Assembly: GCA_002794735.1 (NCBI GenBank)
Contig: NBAZ01000002.1
Location: 2,480,001 to 2,544,000 of the forward strand
From: Pyrrhoderma lamaoense
Lineage: Eukaryota > Basidiomycota > Agaricomycetes > Hymenochaetales > Hymenochaetaceae
Length of the DNA stretch: 64,000 nt
Direction of reading: 5' to 3'
In this document: piece after piece, positions 50,909 to 64,000 of the stretch
How positions within the stretch are numbered: the stretch's first letter is position 1
Layout: the number at the start of each line of letters is the position of its first letter
Position numbers and translations under genes: made by a program
The notes under the pieces: generated by a model
Database searches by the model: none
Seen by the model: only the letters and a program-made list of their open reading frames with translations
What the model was told of the DNA's origin: nothing

Positions 50909-51742
50909 CGCTGCTCAGTAGATTGCCGCGACAACGCTTGAGTTGCGATTCCTTGTCCAGGGAGGACGTAGTCGACGTCTACGATTTGAATTGATGACGA
51001 GATGGAGATGGGCGATAAAGATTAGGGCAAGTTTGCAAGGAAGAGGAGAAGAAGAATCTGTGAGAGAGAAGGAAGGAATGTGCGAGTAACGAGTAAATTG
51101 AGCGATCAAGCGTGTATGAAGCCGATCGAATCTTGCGCTTATCCACGTGTCGACAGCCGAGCCCTGGATGCTGTCGACGAACGGAATTAGGCTATCGCGC
51201 GTCTACTTTTTCTGAGAATCAATGGATTTGTAAATTTTTGCGTTTGTGCTCAACAAAGAATAAAACAAGACATTATGCTAATTATTTGCTACAACGAAAA
51301 TGACAAGTTCATTATGGAAGAAGAAAGAAAATCTGTGTAGGCCTCGCGTTGACCTGAAGGCACATTTGCAAGTAGCGGGGTATTCATAAGAGATAAAAAA
51401 ATTGATTGAAAAAGAACACTTCTCGCCTTCTGTACTCATCCGGGAGACCGTGACTTAGGCGGCTGATCATCCTCTCCTGGGATTCTCTCACTTTTAATCT
51501 TATCACGTAAGCGTATCAGACCCTATTTTCAAGATCAATTCTCCCCCATGTTCATGAGTAAGTTACTCCTTCTATCAACTGTGCATCACAGATTCGTCCA
51601 AATTACATTTCTTTTATAATTAGCTACGATTAACCGATTTATCACATCCCCTTTTTTTGTTAGCATCCTCTATAAGGTATTATTTAGTCGCTCTATTGCA
51701 TATCATATCATCTTGTCCGTTTTTATTTATAGTACACTTCAG
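50909..51742. other. Intergenic region upstream of the RXT3-like gene
   Basis: Holds the promoter and 5' leader of the RXT3-like gene and the 3' region of DGA1. A 64-codon frame at 50915-51109 (minus) lies just upstream of the start and could be a leader open frame, but it has no recognisable content. Confidence 0.45.
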
Positions 51743-53853
51743 TCAATGATACTCAGCTCCCTCTTCCGATGTGCTGCAAACACATCTTTGTATGCATCCC
51801 AGATTCTTATCACGTCGAGACGTATCAGGAAGTTTTCATGGTCACAAGAACCCCGAGGCATCCGTTAGTCAGTATTCATATCTCGCTGTCCCAATTGATG
51901 AATGCAGCACATACCGATATAGTTCTTCGATATACAACTTTTGCACGGCATGAATCTCTTCCAGTGTTGGCTTTTCACTCTTAACCACATTAATCGGTCT
52001 TCCGACTACATCCCCCGATGAATTTCATACGATAAAATAAAAAAGGAAGCATTGAATGCCGTCAGTTGATGATCAAAACATAAAACACTTAATAGCGAAA
52101 GGTCCTAGTCCTCGATACTCACTTACGGAAACTATCCGTCTCCGGTACGGCAGAAGCCCCAAGTTATCTAGCCAAATATACGTTAGATATGTTTCTTCTC
52201 TCCACAACGAGTAACGCTAAGCGAATGAAGTAGAGGACCTTATCCAATTTTGTGACTTACAATTTAGCATTCCACGACCATGGAATAACGGAAGAGTAAA
52301 GCCAAAAACGGACTGAAACTTCTTTTGTAGCTTATATAAGAGAGTTCCCCTCTCATTCGGCATTTGCTCAAATATGTCGTTCTCTCCGAAAGAAAACACC
52401 GGTACAAGGTCCGCCCCATACTGCAAAGCAAGTTTGATGAATCCCAGTCGTCTTCGAAGTGTCAGGTCAGCTGTGCCTGGATGGGCACTCAGACTTTCAG
52501 CTGCCCCTCCGACAACAATACAAATTGCGCTCCCGTTCCCCTTGCGCAGTATATTGGCACAAGAATTACGCGAAACGCTGCAAATCCCCAAAGAGAGAAT
52601 TATGTCTCGGTATAACGGAATGCGGAAATTGGACGCGAGTGTCAGCAGGTGCGGGCGGATACCTGGGAATGCAGAAGCAAAACCAGTTGCCTCAGTAGCG
52701 AATGTGGCAAGGGCGCCCCTAACAGAAGAAGAAATAAGTTTTCAGAGCTTCTCAAACATTGGAAAAACCCGCATACATGCTAATTATCCCTGGATTCCGG
52801 AGTGAGCGTGCTCGTTTTTAGTACCGGAAAGTTTTATGCTTACCATGAGGATGGTACCCAAATATATACGGCCTATCAGCTGGCAGGTCTTGCTCCTAAC
52901 TCATATTTAGCCACTTGCTTAAAGTAATTATATGTTCTTGTTCGACTTGCCTTCATCATCCTGTTAGATAATTAGATTCTGTCTAACAAAGCTACCAAAA
53001 GGCCATGAACGAAATACTCACGAAGCAGGGTAATACTCAGCAAAATACTTCCAAAATCGCATACTTCGAAACCACTGACTTGATCTTCCCCCATTTTCAG
53101 GACTTTTGTCTAGATAATATATCCAGACGATATAATACACCAGGGCAGGCCAAAGCGGGGGAAGGCACTAAACCATTGGCCGGCGTCAACAGGGGTGATG
53201 ACAACATCAGAAAATGGTGGTCGGTTAAAAAAGGGAATAAATGATCATCGAGTCAGTCTGGTACAGAATGGTAGAGATCATATACAAATAATGAAAATGG
53301 AGATAAAGGACATACCATAGAAGCAGAAAAGTAGAATACATGATAGGCAAAAGGAGCTCATAGATGGCGACGGCGAGTGTTTGTAGTCGACGTTGCCGAG
53401 GGACAGCAATAGGTACGAAGCTAGAGTTCATAACGGAGGCAAATTACAACATCAGTTACGTCCTCGAACCGCTTTGATAACAGAGATAACGAAGTCAAAG
53501 CAGAAAAGGGCAGTTAGAGTCCTTTAACACATACATACCCACAGAGATGGAGTTGATTTTGATAAGATACATTGGAAGACTTACTCAACCTTTGGCATTA
53601 CTCCTGCGGCACGTTCATGTGCACTTTGCTTCAGTTGGGATAACTTCGCCTTGATGTTCACGCTGTTCATACTCCCAATTTTTCCAAACGCCTCCCTCCC
53701 TTTCTCACCATAGATACTATAGGTCTTTTCTCTCTTCTCTTCGAGACTAGACGAAGAGGTGGATCTAGAATATTCGCTGTTCACCACATCTGAATCCATC
53801 ACATCGCGTCGCTGCTTGAGTGCCGTTTCGTTTGTGCATCGAGTTTTCTCCAT
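51743..53853 (-). CDS. DGA1: Diacylglycerol acyltransferase type 2 (DGAT2)
   Basis: The enzyme makes triacylglycerol from diacylglycerol and acyl-CoA at the ER and lipid droplets. The active-site motif YIFGYHPHG is present. It is followed by ATFATEATGFASAFPGI, LTLASNFRIPLYRDI, LGICSVSRNS and the IVVGGAAESL block, all DGAT2 signatures. A hydrophobic segment AVAIYELLLPIMYSTFLLLW lies near the N-terminus after a Ser-rich, disordered exon starting MEKTRCTNETAL. The end reads VGRPINVVKSEKPTLEEI, ELYRIWDAYKDVFAAHRKR, ELSIID. That last step requires an intron at 51806-51914 with an AAG acceptor. Otherwise the frame would stop after LYRYVLHSS. The intron version matches the family's IWDxYK ending. 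At least six introns. Confidence 0.9.
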
Positions 53854-54450
53854 GCTAGTTGAAGGATTTTTACGAACTTGATGTCTTCCCCGAAGGGCTC
53901 ACCAAATTGGTCTACTTTTCGACTTTTCTAGATGTATCGAGCCCTCCAACAGCGTACCCAGACCAGAAGTCACGTATCGGTTCAGACCATCCACTCAGTG
54001 TTTTACGATATCGAAAGGAAAAGAGACACGTTCCAAGTTTTATTCAAAGTATGTTAGCAAAGTGCTCCTAAAATGGATGCGTTTAAGAGTTGCAGATTTT
54101 CGATAGAGTTCGGAGTGACTGAAACAGATACACCCAGTTCAAACTGACGTAGGTGTATAAGTACGCGCGACTACCGCGTTTCCCGAACTCCGGTTATTTC
54201 ATGTGCCGATTCAAAACATAGGGATAAACTCATGTAGAGAAGTCTTTTGAAAAACAGATTATTTTGTACGCGACAACATTCAGTTCTAGTAATCATCACA
54301 ATGCAGGGGAGGAAACTATGTAGGACAAAAAAACACATTGGAATATAAAAAAGCGAAAAAGGTTGAATGAGATTAAATAGAGAAATCATCGTACTACTCG
54401 TCCGTCTCATACAGTATTTATGCATTCCATTCAAAAATAAAGAGTTAGCC
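53854..54450. other. Intergenic region between DGA1 and CDC48
   Basis: Includes the DGA1 promoter and the CDC48 3' region. Short open frames here lack any recognisable content. Confidence 0.5.
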
Positions 54451-57278
<2,828 letters not shown>

Positions 57279-57358
57279 GTCTATAGTCGTTCGTGTCAAG
57301 TAGATAGAAGGGGTACGTGGTGTTCACAGAGAGAGCGTGTTTATAACCACTCAAGACC

Positions 57359-57378
57359 GGGGCGACGCGCGTCGCCCC
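57359..57378. repeat. Perfect 20-bp GC-rich palindrome before CDC48
   Basis: The arms GGGGCGACGC and GCGTCGCCCC are exact reverse complements without a spacer, in an otherwise AT-rich gap. It contains ACGCGCGT at the centre. A dimeric transcription-factor site or a cruciform/hairpin-forming leader element are both possible. Confidence 0.85.
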
Positions 57379-57760
57379 TACATGATGATCAACTGGCTTA
57401 GTTTGGAAGAAGATCATGATATTATGTAACATACATCAGTGGCGTCCACGTAGGTGTATTAGATGCTCTTCGAATGCGAGAGAATGTTTGAAGTTCTCAC
57501 AAATAACGAATGAGATTTCTCAACGGCATCGCGGTCGATATAATAACTTTACAAGGAAGGTCTTTTGATCTTAAAGTATTCTATTTACATGTGGTCTGCT
57601 TCCATGATACACTGAAGACCCAGGTGAGGAGTAAATCATCACTTTAATTAGGATATACGACCCTTCGGTACAGTAATTCTCAACGTTGAATTACGAACCA
57701 CTGTGGCAGTACTCTGAGTATATGAAGCGAAATGTAGTGCACGATTTTGGCAATTAACTC

Positions 57761-57773
57761 CGCCACGGTGGCG
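57761..57773. repeat. Inverted repeat CGCCAC-G-GTGGCG (PACE-like)
   Basis: Six-base arms with a one-base spacer, about 490 bp before CDC48 and about 160 bp from the GatA end. GGTGGCGAA at 57767-57775 resembles the Rpn4 PACE element with one mismatch. Confidence 0.5.
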
Positions 57774-57933
57774 AATCGGGGAAAGTCATATTAAGACGAA
57801 GCGTGGAATTCAAAAATCTAATAGATTATCTATCCTCGAAGTTATAGTATACAATTATATATAATATATGATATAACGCTAAAAGATGATTGAGGGGCGG
57901 AAGCGATAAAGGCTCATCGCAAGTTAGTGGTGT

Positions 57934-59953
57934 CTACTTAGTTGCGGCCAATTTTTCTATAATTTCTCCAACTTTAAGAACAAACTCATCCTGCCCCATT
58001 GGCCTACAATACTCGCACCGAGAGGCCATCCATCATTGCTAAAGCCAATAGGGACGGACAACGCAGGCAATCCGGCCAATGAAGCCGGGACGGTTAAAAC
58101 ATCTTGCACATATGCCTCCAGCTCGTTCATCTGTGTAGCTTCGGATAACAGAGGTGCTACTCCGACTGCAGATGGGTGTAAAAGGACATCTACTTTCGGA
58201 TATCTATCACCGCCTTGATTTGATATTAGCGGATTCGGTAATTTAAAAATGTGGTTGAAGTCATCCTTCACTAAGCTTCGAACTCGTTGAGCTTGAAGGA
58301 AATAGTTGTCAAAAGCACTAAAAAGGATAGGTGAATGATAGAAATCGCATGCATATTGGCTTAGAGCGTACTCTGCTGTTAATGCGTAAGTACCAAGTAG
58401 GATACGCTTTTGTACCTCATGACCGAAGCCCTTCGATCGTGTATAAGAATAGATATTTGAAACTTTTTTCTTATCTGCTTCAGGCGGCGTTGCTACTCTG
58501 AGACCTAACACTCTTCTGTTAGAGCAGGAAATCAGAGTATGGATTCGCTCTTACCATAATGAATTCCAGAGTACCTAGCTAGGTTGCTACTAGCCTCAGC
58601 ACTTGCTATCACATAGTATGCACTAAGCGCATAGGGGGTTGAAGGAAGTGTGACTGGGATGATTCTAGCTCCAGCTGATCTTAGTTGCCGTACAAGATTT
58701 CGAAAGGAAGCCATGGTCGACTGATTCAACTCCTCTGGGAAGTATTCCTATAGTGCCGGTTGGCATAGTCTTTATATGATATCTTTTTGAAGTAAATTAC
58801 CTGCGGGATTCCTATCACAAGACCCTCGAGCGAGCTATGTAAAACAGGCGCAGCTCTACCCATCTCTGCAGCATTTTTTCGGATATCGTCATGAGCGGAT
58901 GTCGGATCCTTTGGATCGTATATAGATAAGGCCTCTTAGAATGATACTCAACATCAAAAAATAAAAACACGATAGGTAGCGCATACTGAATATGGGATTG
59001 ATATCGCTCGCTCCTTTAGCGAGGATACCAACGCAATCAAGCGAGTCGGCGTAAGAGACTACACCCCACCTGAATGGATATTAGTTATTTGTCTGTGACA
59101 ATCAATTAATAAAGATATGCCTGCTGATTAGTCCATACGAAGGCTTTAAGCCAGCTATTCCACAGTATGATGCCGGAAGCCGGACAGATCCTCCGGTATC
59201 CGTCCCTAAAGAACTAGTTATAATACTCATTAGCATGAGTTTGATAAATGGCACGAAGTTCAGCTTACGCGTGACATAAACCAGAAGCCACTGCAGCAGC
59301 ACTCCCTCCCGAGCTTCCTCCCGCAGAACGCTGTTGATTCTCTTGAGGTAGTTTATTTCCCAGCCTTTTCGAGTGTGGATTTATTACAGGGCCATGGATA
59401 GAATGGACATTGAACGATCTGGAATAAGAGTACAGATGTGAGTAACTATACCATACTGCTCATTTTATTACCACTACACACCCCATTCCAAACTCGTCAC
59501 AGTTGGTCTTCCCAACAATATGGGCCCCAGATTTTCTTAGCAGTTGGACAACTGTAGCGTCGTATGGGGAAACAAAATCTATATTTTCAAAATGAGGAAC
59601 ATCATGAATCCAATTGTAGAGACAAGTCGGTACCTTGAAGCATGGCAGATGAGCATGTTGTCTTGAATTGTTTTGTACATATATTATCCTTGATAGCAAT
59701 ATCTAAGTTTGCCAAAGGACCTGACAATCTAGAGCTTTCTCCTTTTCGATCTGTCCATCAAAATAATTAGAACATGCATAACCAGCAATATATGATCATA
59801 TTTCAGACCATCGTATGAAGCAAATGCGTTCGTCCAATCGTCCGCCGTTCTTTGTGAAGGCCCATGATAGTCGCTTGTACTTCTTCTTAGCTGGTGACTA
59901 GGAGAGAAGCGCAAGAGTCTACGAAAGTCATATACTTGTTTACCATTTCGCAT
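57934..59953 (-). CDS. HER2: Mitochondrial glutamyl-tRNA(Gln) amidotransferase subunit A (GatA)
   Basis: This amidase-signature enzyme releases ammonia from glutamine so that GatB can convert Glu-tRNA(Gln) to Gln-tRNA(Gln) in mitochondria. The Ser-cisSer-Lys triad is visible: [11 protein letters not shown] supplies Lys, [19 protein letters not shown] and [20 protein letters not shown] the two Ser. Also clear are [39 protein letters not shown] and [13 protein letters not shown]. At least eight short introns. Near the 3' end, the main frame (ASIVGQWG) leaves a CCCC run (plus strand 57994-57997) in the wrong frame and would stop at 57957; with one more base it continues [15 protein letters not shown] and stops at 57934, matching the family ending. 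I give the longer end. The N-terminus from 59953 ([14 protein letters not shown]) is basic, as for import. Confidence 0.85.
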
Positions 59954-60119
59954 AACAGTTGAAGTAGTGATTAAAAGCAGAAATCGCAGTCACTGGACAT
60001 TGTGACAAGCGCGTCAACGTCCCAAGAGAGATGGAAAATTCTAATATAGTAATTAAAACAATTTATTACAACTTTTTCCCTCTTCCCTCCTGCATACAGT
60101 AACGCTTAACTCATCTGCA
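59954..60119. promoter_or_regulatory. Short divergent promoter, GatA / MAK11
   Basis: Only 166 bp separates the start codons. Both genes must share this promoter. A pyrimidine-rich run lies just before the MAK11 start. Confidence 0.45.
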
Positions 60120-61817
60120 ATGGCTAAACCGGACTCAGGCAGTCTAACTAATAAGGCTAAGTCTGCAGACGTGCCTCTAAAATCTATCCTTAAGAAGCCA
60201 AAATCGGCGACCGAGCCATCAAAAAAGATTGCCAATGAAAGCAAATCTCAGTCGGCAAAATCTCATGTCCCTAGCAAGACAACCCATTTAAAATCTGCGC
60301 TGAAACAGGACCAGAAGCAAAAACAGGCTACTAAAAGAGACCCAACTCCCCCGCCTACCTCTAAGTTTAATCCAGTACCAAAAACGAATAGCAAAGGCAA
60401 AGCAAAAGCTGATGCAATCTTAAACTCTGAGGAATCCCCCATCATATATCCAAAAACCTTCAAAGTTATTGCTGGAACATACGAAAAGCTGCTGTATGGT
60501 CTCGAAGGAACATTCTTCACAAAAGACAACTCACCATCTCTAAAGCCAATATTCATATTCCCTGCTCATGTGGGATGTGTCAAAGCTGTCGCTGCCTCAC
60601 CAGACGGCGGCAAATGGCTAGCAACTGGGAGTGCAGACGAGATCATCAAAGTATGGGACTTACGGAGAAAAAAAGAAGTCGGAGGCTTGATCCAGCATGA
60701 GGGTATGCTATTCAAGCTCACCTTCTCTTATTTCAAGCTCCTTAATACTGAACTGAATTTACTAGGCTCAATAACCCACCTAAGCTTCCCTACTCGCTCT
60801 CATCTCATCAGTGCATCTGAAGATGGGACAATATGCATATTCCATGCTCGAAATTGGGACCTACTTCGGTCCATGAAAGGGCATAAGGGACGAGTGAACA
60901 GTGTTGCTGTCCATCCATCTAGCAAGATAGCGTTAAGTGTTGGAAAGGATCGCACTCTCCGTATGTGGGATCTGATGCGTGGTAAGGGTTCTGCGAGTAC
61001 AAAACTCGGAAAAGGTAGGTATAATTAATCACTCCTGACGAGGGAACTGGGCTAAAACTTGAAGCTAGAGGGGGAGCTTGTACGATGGTCGGCAAAGGGC
61101 GATAGATTTGTTGTACAGACTGGATCAACGATTGACATCTACTCTACTGTAAGTTATAATATAAACCTGGGTTATCCTGTGTGCTAAAAAAACTACCCTA
61201 GAATATGTCCCTTCTCCATACTCTTACCCATTCCTCTCGTATTCAAGATATCAAGTTCCATATAACTGATGACGGGAAAGAATATCTTCTTGTTGCCGCG
61301 GAAGATAAAAATGTCACTTTCTATGCTACGACTAGCGAGGATAGCACGTCACTTCCGGTAGTTGCAACTGCTGTTGGTCATCAAAATAGGTGAGACGATC
61401 TATACCTCAACTTTCTTGAATGTTGATCACTCATTTACCATTTTTTGATTTAGGGTTAAGGCTATCGATACTCTTCGCGTTGCTCTTCCCTCAAGTCATA
61501 ATGAGCCCAAGGAAACCTGGACAACAATTTTAAGCACCGTATCATCTGATGGTATCATTAGAATCTTTGATATTGGATCAATTTCATCGTCAACACCAGG
61601 TGATACTCAAGAATTACAGGCCGTAGCATCATACGATACTAAAGAGAGTCGATTGACATGTTGCACTCTCGCGGATGGTGAAACTCGAACCAGAGTAACA
61701 ACAGGGAAACGCAAACAGCAGGGAAGTGAGGACGAGGATGATGATAACAAGGAAGTGTTGAATAACGAAGAAGAAGAATGGGGAGGTGTTGGAATAGATA
61801 GCGATGAGGAGTCGTAG
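60120..61817 (+). CDS. MAK11: MAK11/PAK1IP1-like WD40 ribosome assembly protein
   Basis: The WD40 propeller protein acts in 60S subunit assembly in the nucleolus; the yeast homologue Mak11 works near Rlp24. The first 110 residues are Lys/Ser-rich and disordered. WD repeats follow from YPKTFKVIAGTYEKLLYGLE: PAHVGCVKAVAASPDGGKW with KVWDLRRKKEVG, SEDGTICIFHARNWD, GHKGRVNSVAVHPSSKIAL with RMWDLMRGK, and later SRIQDIKFHITDDGKEY. The tail is acidic with KGKRKQQGSEDEDDD-like content and ends WGGVGIDSDEES. Four introns. The family call rests on repeat order plus the HPSSKIALSVGKDRTLRMWD pattern typical of Mak11/PAK1IP1. Its stop lies 31 bp from the stop of the convergent neighbour. Confidence 0.82.
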
Positions 61818-61848
61818 TGATACATGTGAATATAGACAGGCATAAAAG

Positions 61849-64000
61849 CTACATGAAATCTATTGCCCGCTTTCTCCCTCTTTGCGGACCCTCTTCCTTT
61901 CCCTTGCTATGATCTTCATCTACAGGCTGGTAGGTAACTGGCTCACCTACAGCCTCTAGTTTTTTCGTCACTTCAGGTGGAGGTTTCTCTACCCACAAGC
62001 TTTCATCATCATAATCTTCCTCTCTTCTCTTTCCCTTTTTCTCTGATTTCCTCTTCTTATGCGGGACATCCACTGACCCACCCTCATCATCAACATCAAA
62101 TGATACTAGCGTCTTGCTTTTCTTTTTCTTCTTCCGCTCTCGATCTTTGTCTTTATCCTTATCCTTATCCTTGACTCTATCAGAACGAGGTACAAAGGTG
62201 GGTTTGAATGATGTAAGATCCACTTTACCAGCCGCATTGTTATAATCAACATGAGCAGGTGTAGGTGTATAGGATGATTCGGCCACCTTTGATGAGGCCG
62301 CCAATTCAGTGGGTGACTGTCTATCATTAACTGCGATTATCTCCTTCTTTTCAGGCTCATCCTGTCTTTCATCCCCGCCTTCTAGCTGTTCTCCCTCATC
62401 CTCGTCATCGCTAGCAAAGATAGCCTTAAAAATGTCCATGGCAGGGCGTTCGTAGGTCAATATATCCCTTCCTTGTGAGTCATCTTCCCCCAGACCGATA
62501 TTAGCAATATCCCGTCGCCCTCCACTACCATTTGATCGAGAAGCACTGCTGTCTCCTATCGGAGTCTCACCAGTTAATCCGGCTTCGGTCTTTTCATCGA
62601 ACGTTAAGACCTCAGAACTTTGCCATTTATTAGCACTCATCGAAGTGCTAGCGTCTGATTTCTCTTCCGGTAATTCGACAACTGGTTCTTTTACACCAAA
62701 CCTCTTGCATAATAGCCGAGCCGGAACCCAGGGCTTCACTTCTCTCGTCAATGCGCCAAACATTCCTAGACGAGCTGCGTTCTCCTTCGGACTTTCTTCC
62801 TTTTTCTCTTCCTTGTCTTTCTCGTCTTCTCCACTATGCTTGGAGATATAAGATTCTCCTTCCGAGGGTCGGTGCAAACCTTCATTAGCCTTCGGTCCGA
62901 TTTCTACAACTGCTGCACTGGTAAAGCGACCCGCCATTGCACCGCTCACTGGTTTGAATATTTGTGCTGCCCTTGCATAGTCTTGGAGTTCCCGCTCAAA
63001 AGCATCTACTGACTGTCCTGGAGTACGGGAGAAAGGTACACTATCAGCAGCTGAAGCTTGTGCCTGTAAATAAGCAGTGTATCTTGCATGCTTTGTGGGG
63101 TCATTAGCAAAAGGTTGAAATCCTTGCAGGGCCAGTTTTGCTGTTTGTGCGTCAAGGCGAGGAATACTCGGTCCATGTGATGGCTCATTAGAGGGACTAG
63201 GGATTTGGTCATCTGCTGTAGTGGTCCGTACATCAACCTCCACCTTCCCTGCAGCAAGAGTCTTGAGACGGTCACGGTCCTTCGGAGCTAGATAGTCAAA
63301 AACAGATCGAGTGGGTCCTGGCAGGGGGGTCTCCCCAGTAAGTTACCTCGCTTATAGACCAACATCAGCGAATTTACTTCTTAGGGTTGTAAAGAAGTCG
63401 TTAGATACCTCGTTTGCTGTCAGGGCATTTCGCCCCCAGCTTTCCTTATCTCCAGTTTGAGTTTGCTTGGTGCCTATTTGTTCCACCTCACTAAGATTCT
63501 CTTTATCCTTTTCCCAAACTCGACGAGGATCCGGTGTCCAGCCCTTCGGTACGACTGGAGGCTTGAACCTAATGTCATCTCAATAAGAATTTAACTGTGG
63601 ATAAATTCAATACATACAGATTCTCCTCCTTTACTGGAGTATGGTAAACCACAAAACCTGGGAGACATGGTTGACCATTTTGAAATGTATTTCCTTGATT
63701 TTGTACCTGTTTGAGGGCTTCTGAGGACTGAGAAGAAGCCTAACTGAAGCAATGAGCGAATAACCACAGGTTAAATCCAACACCTTACCTGTATATTACG
63801 TTTGCGGTTCGCAGACCCCATGACAATACTCTCATCATCCTCATCCTCATCATATGCTAGCCTCCGGCTGCCTGAATTGAAACCTTGGTCATACACATCA
63901 AGATCGTCCTCGTCCGCATCATTGAGTGCACCCAACCCGAAACCCGCTAAATATTGTTGTTAGCAATTTGATAATTATTGGAGATATATGATTGACATAC
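61849..64000 (-). CDS. GPATCH1-like (DUF1604) spliceosomal protein, 5' part outside window
   Basis: The gene runs off the right edge, so only the C-terminal part is present. It resembles GPATCH1/TOUGH, a G-patch protein linked to late spliceosomal complexes. Visible blocks: FGLGALNDADEDDLDVYD near 63900, FKPPVVPKGWTPDPRRVW, LPGPTRSVFDYLAPKDRDRL and LQGFQPFANDPTKHARYTAYL, all matching the family. The large last exon (63243-61849) includes RLLCKRFGVKEPVVELP and then charged low-complexity tracts (Lys-Asp repeats encoded by tandem hexamers near 62146-62175). It ends RGRKRAIDFM. A C6 run near 63326 is in frame. The G-patch itself is not seen and may lie beyond the edge or in the unresolved exons. 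Confidence 0.78.

Larger units (their letters stand above)
57279..57933. promoter_or_regulatory. CDC48 promoter region
   Basis: Tandem gap between CDC48 and the GatA 3' end. It holds the palindrome at 57359-57378 and an inverted repeat CGCCAC-G-GTGGCG at 57761-57773. The latter includes GGTGGCGAA, one base from the PACE element (GGTGGCAAA) that Rpn4 uses at proteasome and CDC48 genes in yeast. No gene is seen. Confidence 0.5.

Overview
The window reads as nuclear DNA of a filamentous basidiomycete fungus, probably an agaricomycete. Genes are dense (23 calls, roughly one per 2.8 kb) and sit on both strands. Most are broken by many short introns (about 50-110 nt, GT..AG with CTNAN-like branch sites). 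The proteins are typically fungal: Zn2Cys6 regulators, an Rxt3-like Rpd3 subunit, a CRH-like GH16 enzyme and a polyporopepsin-like aspartic protease. No rRNA, tRNA, CRISPR, prophage or intact transposon was seen.

Layout. 0.5-7.1 kb holds housekeeping genes in two divergent pairs: TSR4 (ribosome assembly) with a mitochondrial hotdog thioesterase, and a RIM2-type mitochondrial nucleotide carrier with RNA polymerase III subunit RPC25. 8.3-21.2 kb is the most accessory-looking part. Two paralogous Zn2Cys6 transcription factors point away from each other and flank a secreted, sequon-rich protein of unknown function, with long gene-free stretches between. 22.6-31.5 kb carries an MSC2-like zinc transporter with a long His-rich loop, mitochondrial ribosomal protein uL23m, a flavin-reductase-like protein and an oxysterol-binding protein. 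32.3-43.4 kb carries DNA polymerase alpha (POL1), a DCR2-like phosphatase, the GH16 enzyme and ribosomal protein uL5 (RPL11). 43.8-64 kb carries the aspartic protease, the RXT3-like gene, diacylglycerol acyltransferase DGA1, CDC48, mitochondrial GatA, MAK11 and a GPATCH1-like gene cut by the right edge.

There is no operon-like pathway. Links between neighbours are divergent promoters and abutting 3' ends. Several genes serve mitochondria (thioesterase, carrier, uL23m, probably the flavin reductase, GatA). Two regulatory signals stand out: a cluster of MluI cell-cycle boxes (ACGCGT) around the start and first intron of POL1, and a perfect 20-bp palindrome just upstream of CDC48.

A caution for anyone using this annotation. 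In four genes (TSR4, the secreted protein, RXT3-like, GatA) the reading frame breaks at C/G runs, and adding one base restores a sensible protein every time. The breaks share one direction, so they look like missing bases in the assembly or, less likely, a slippage phenomenon. Longer C/G runs in POL1 (seven) and the GPATCH1-like gene (six) are in frame.
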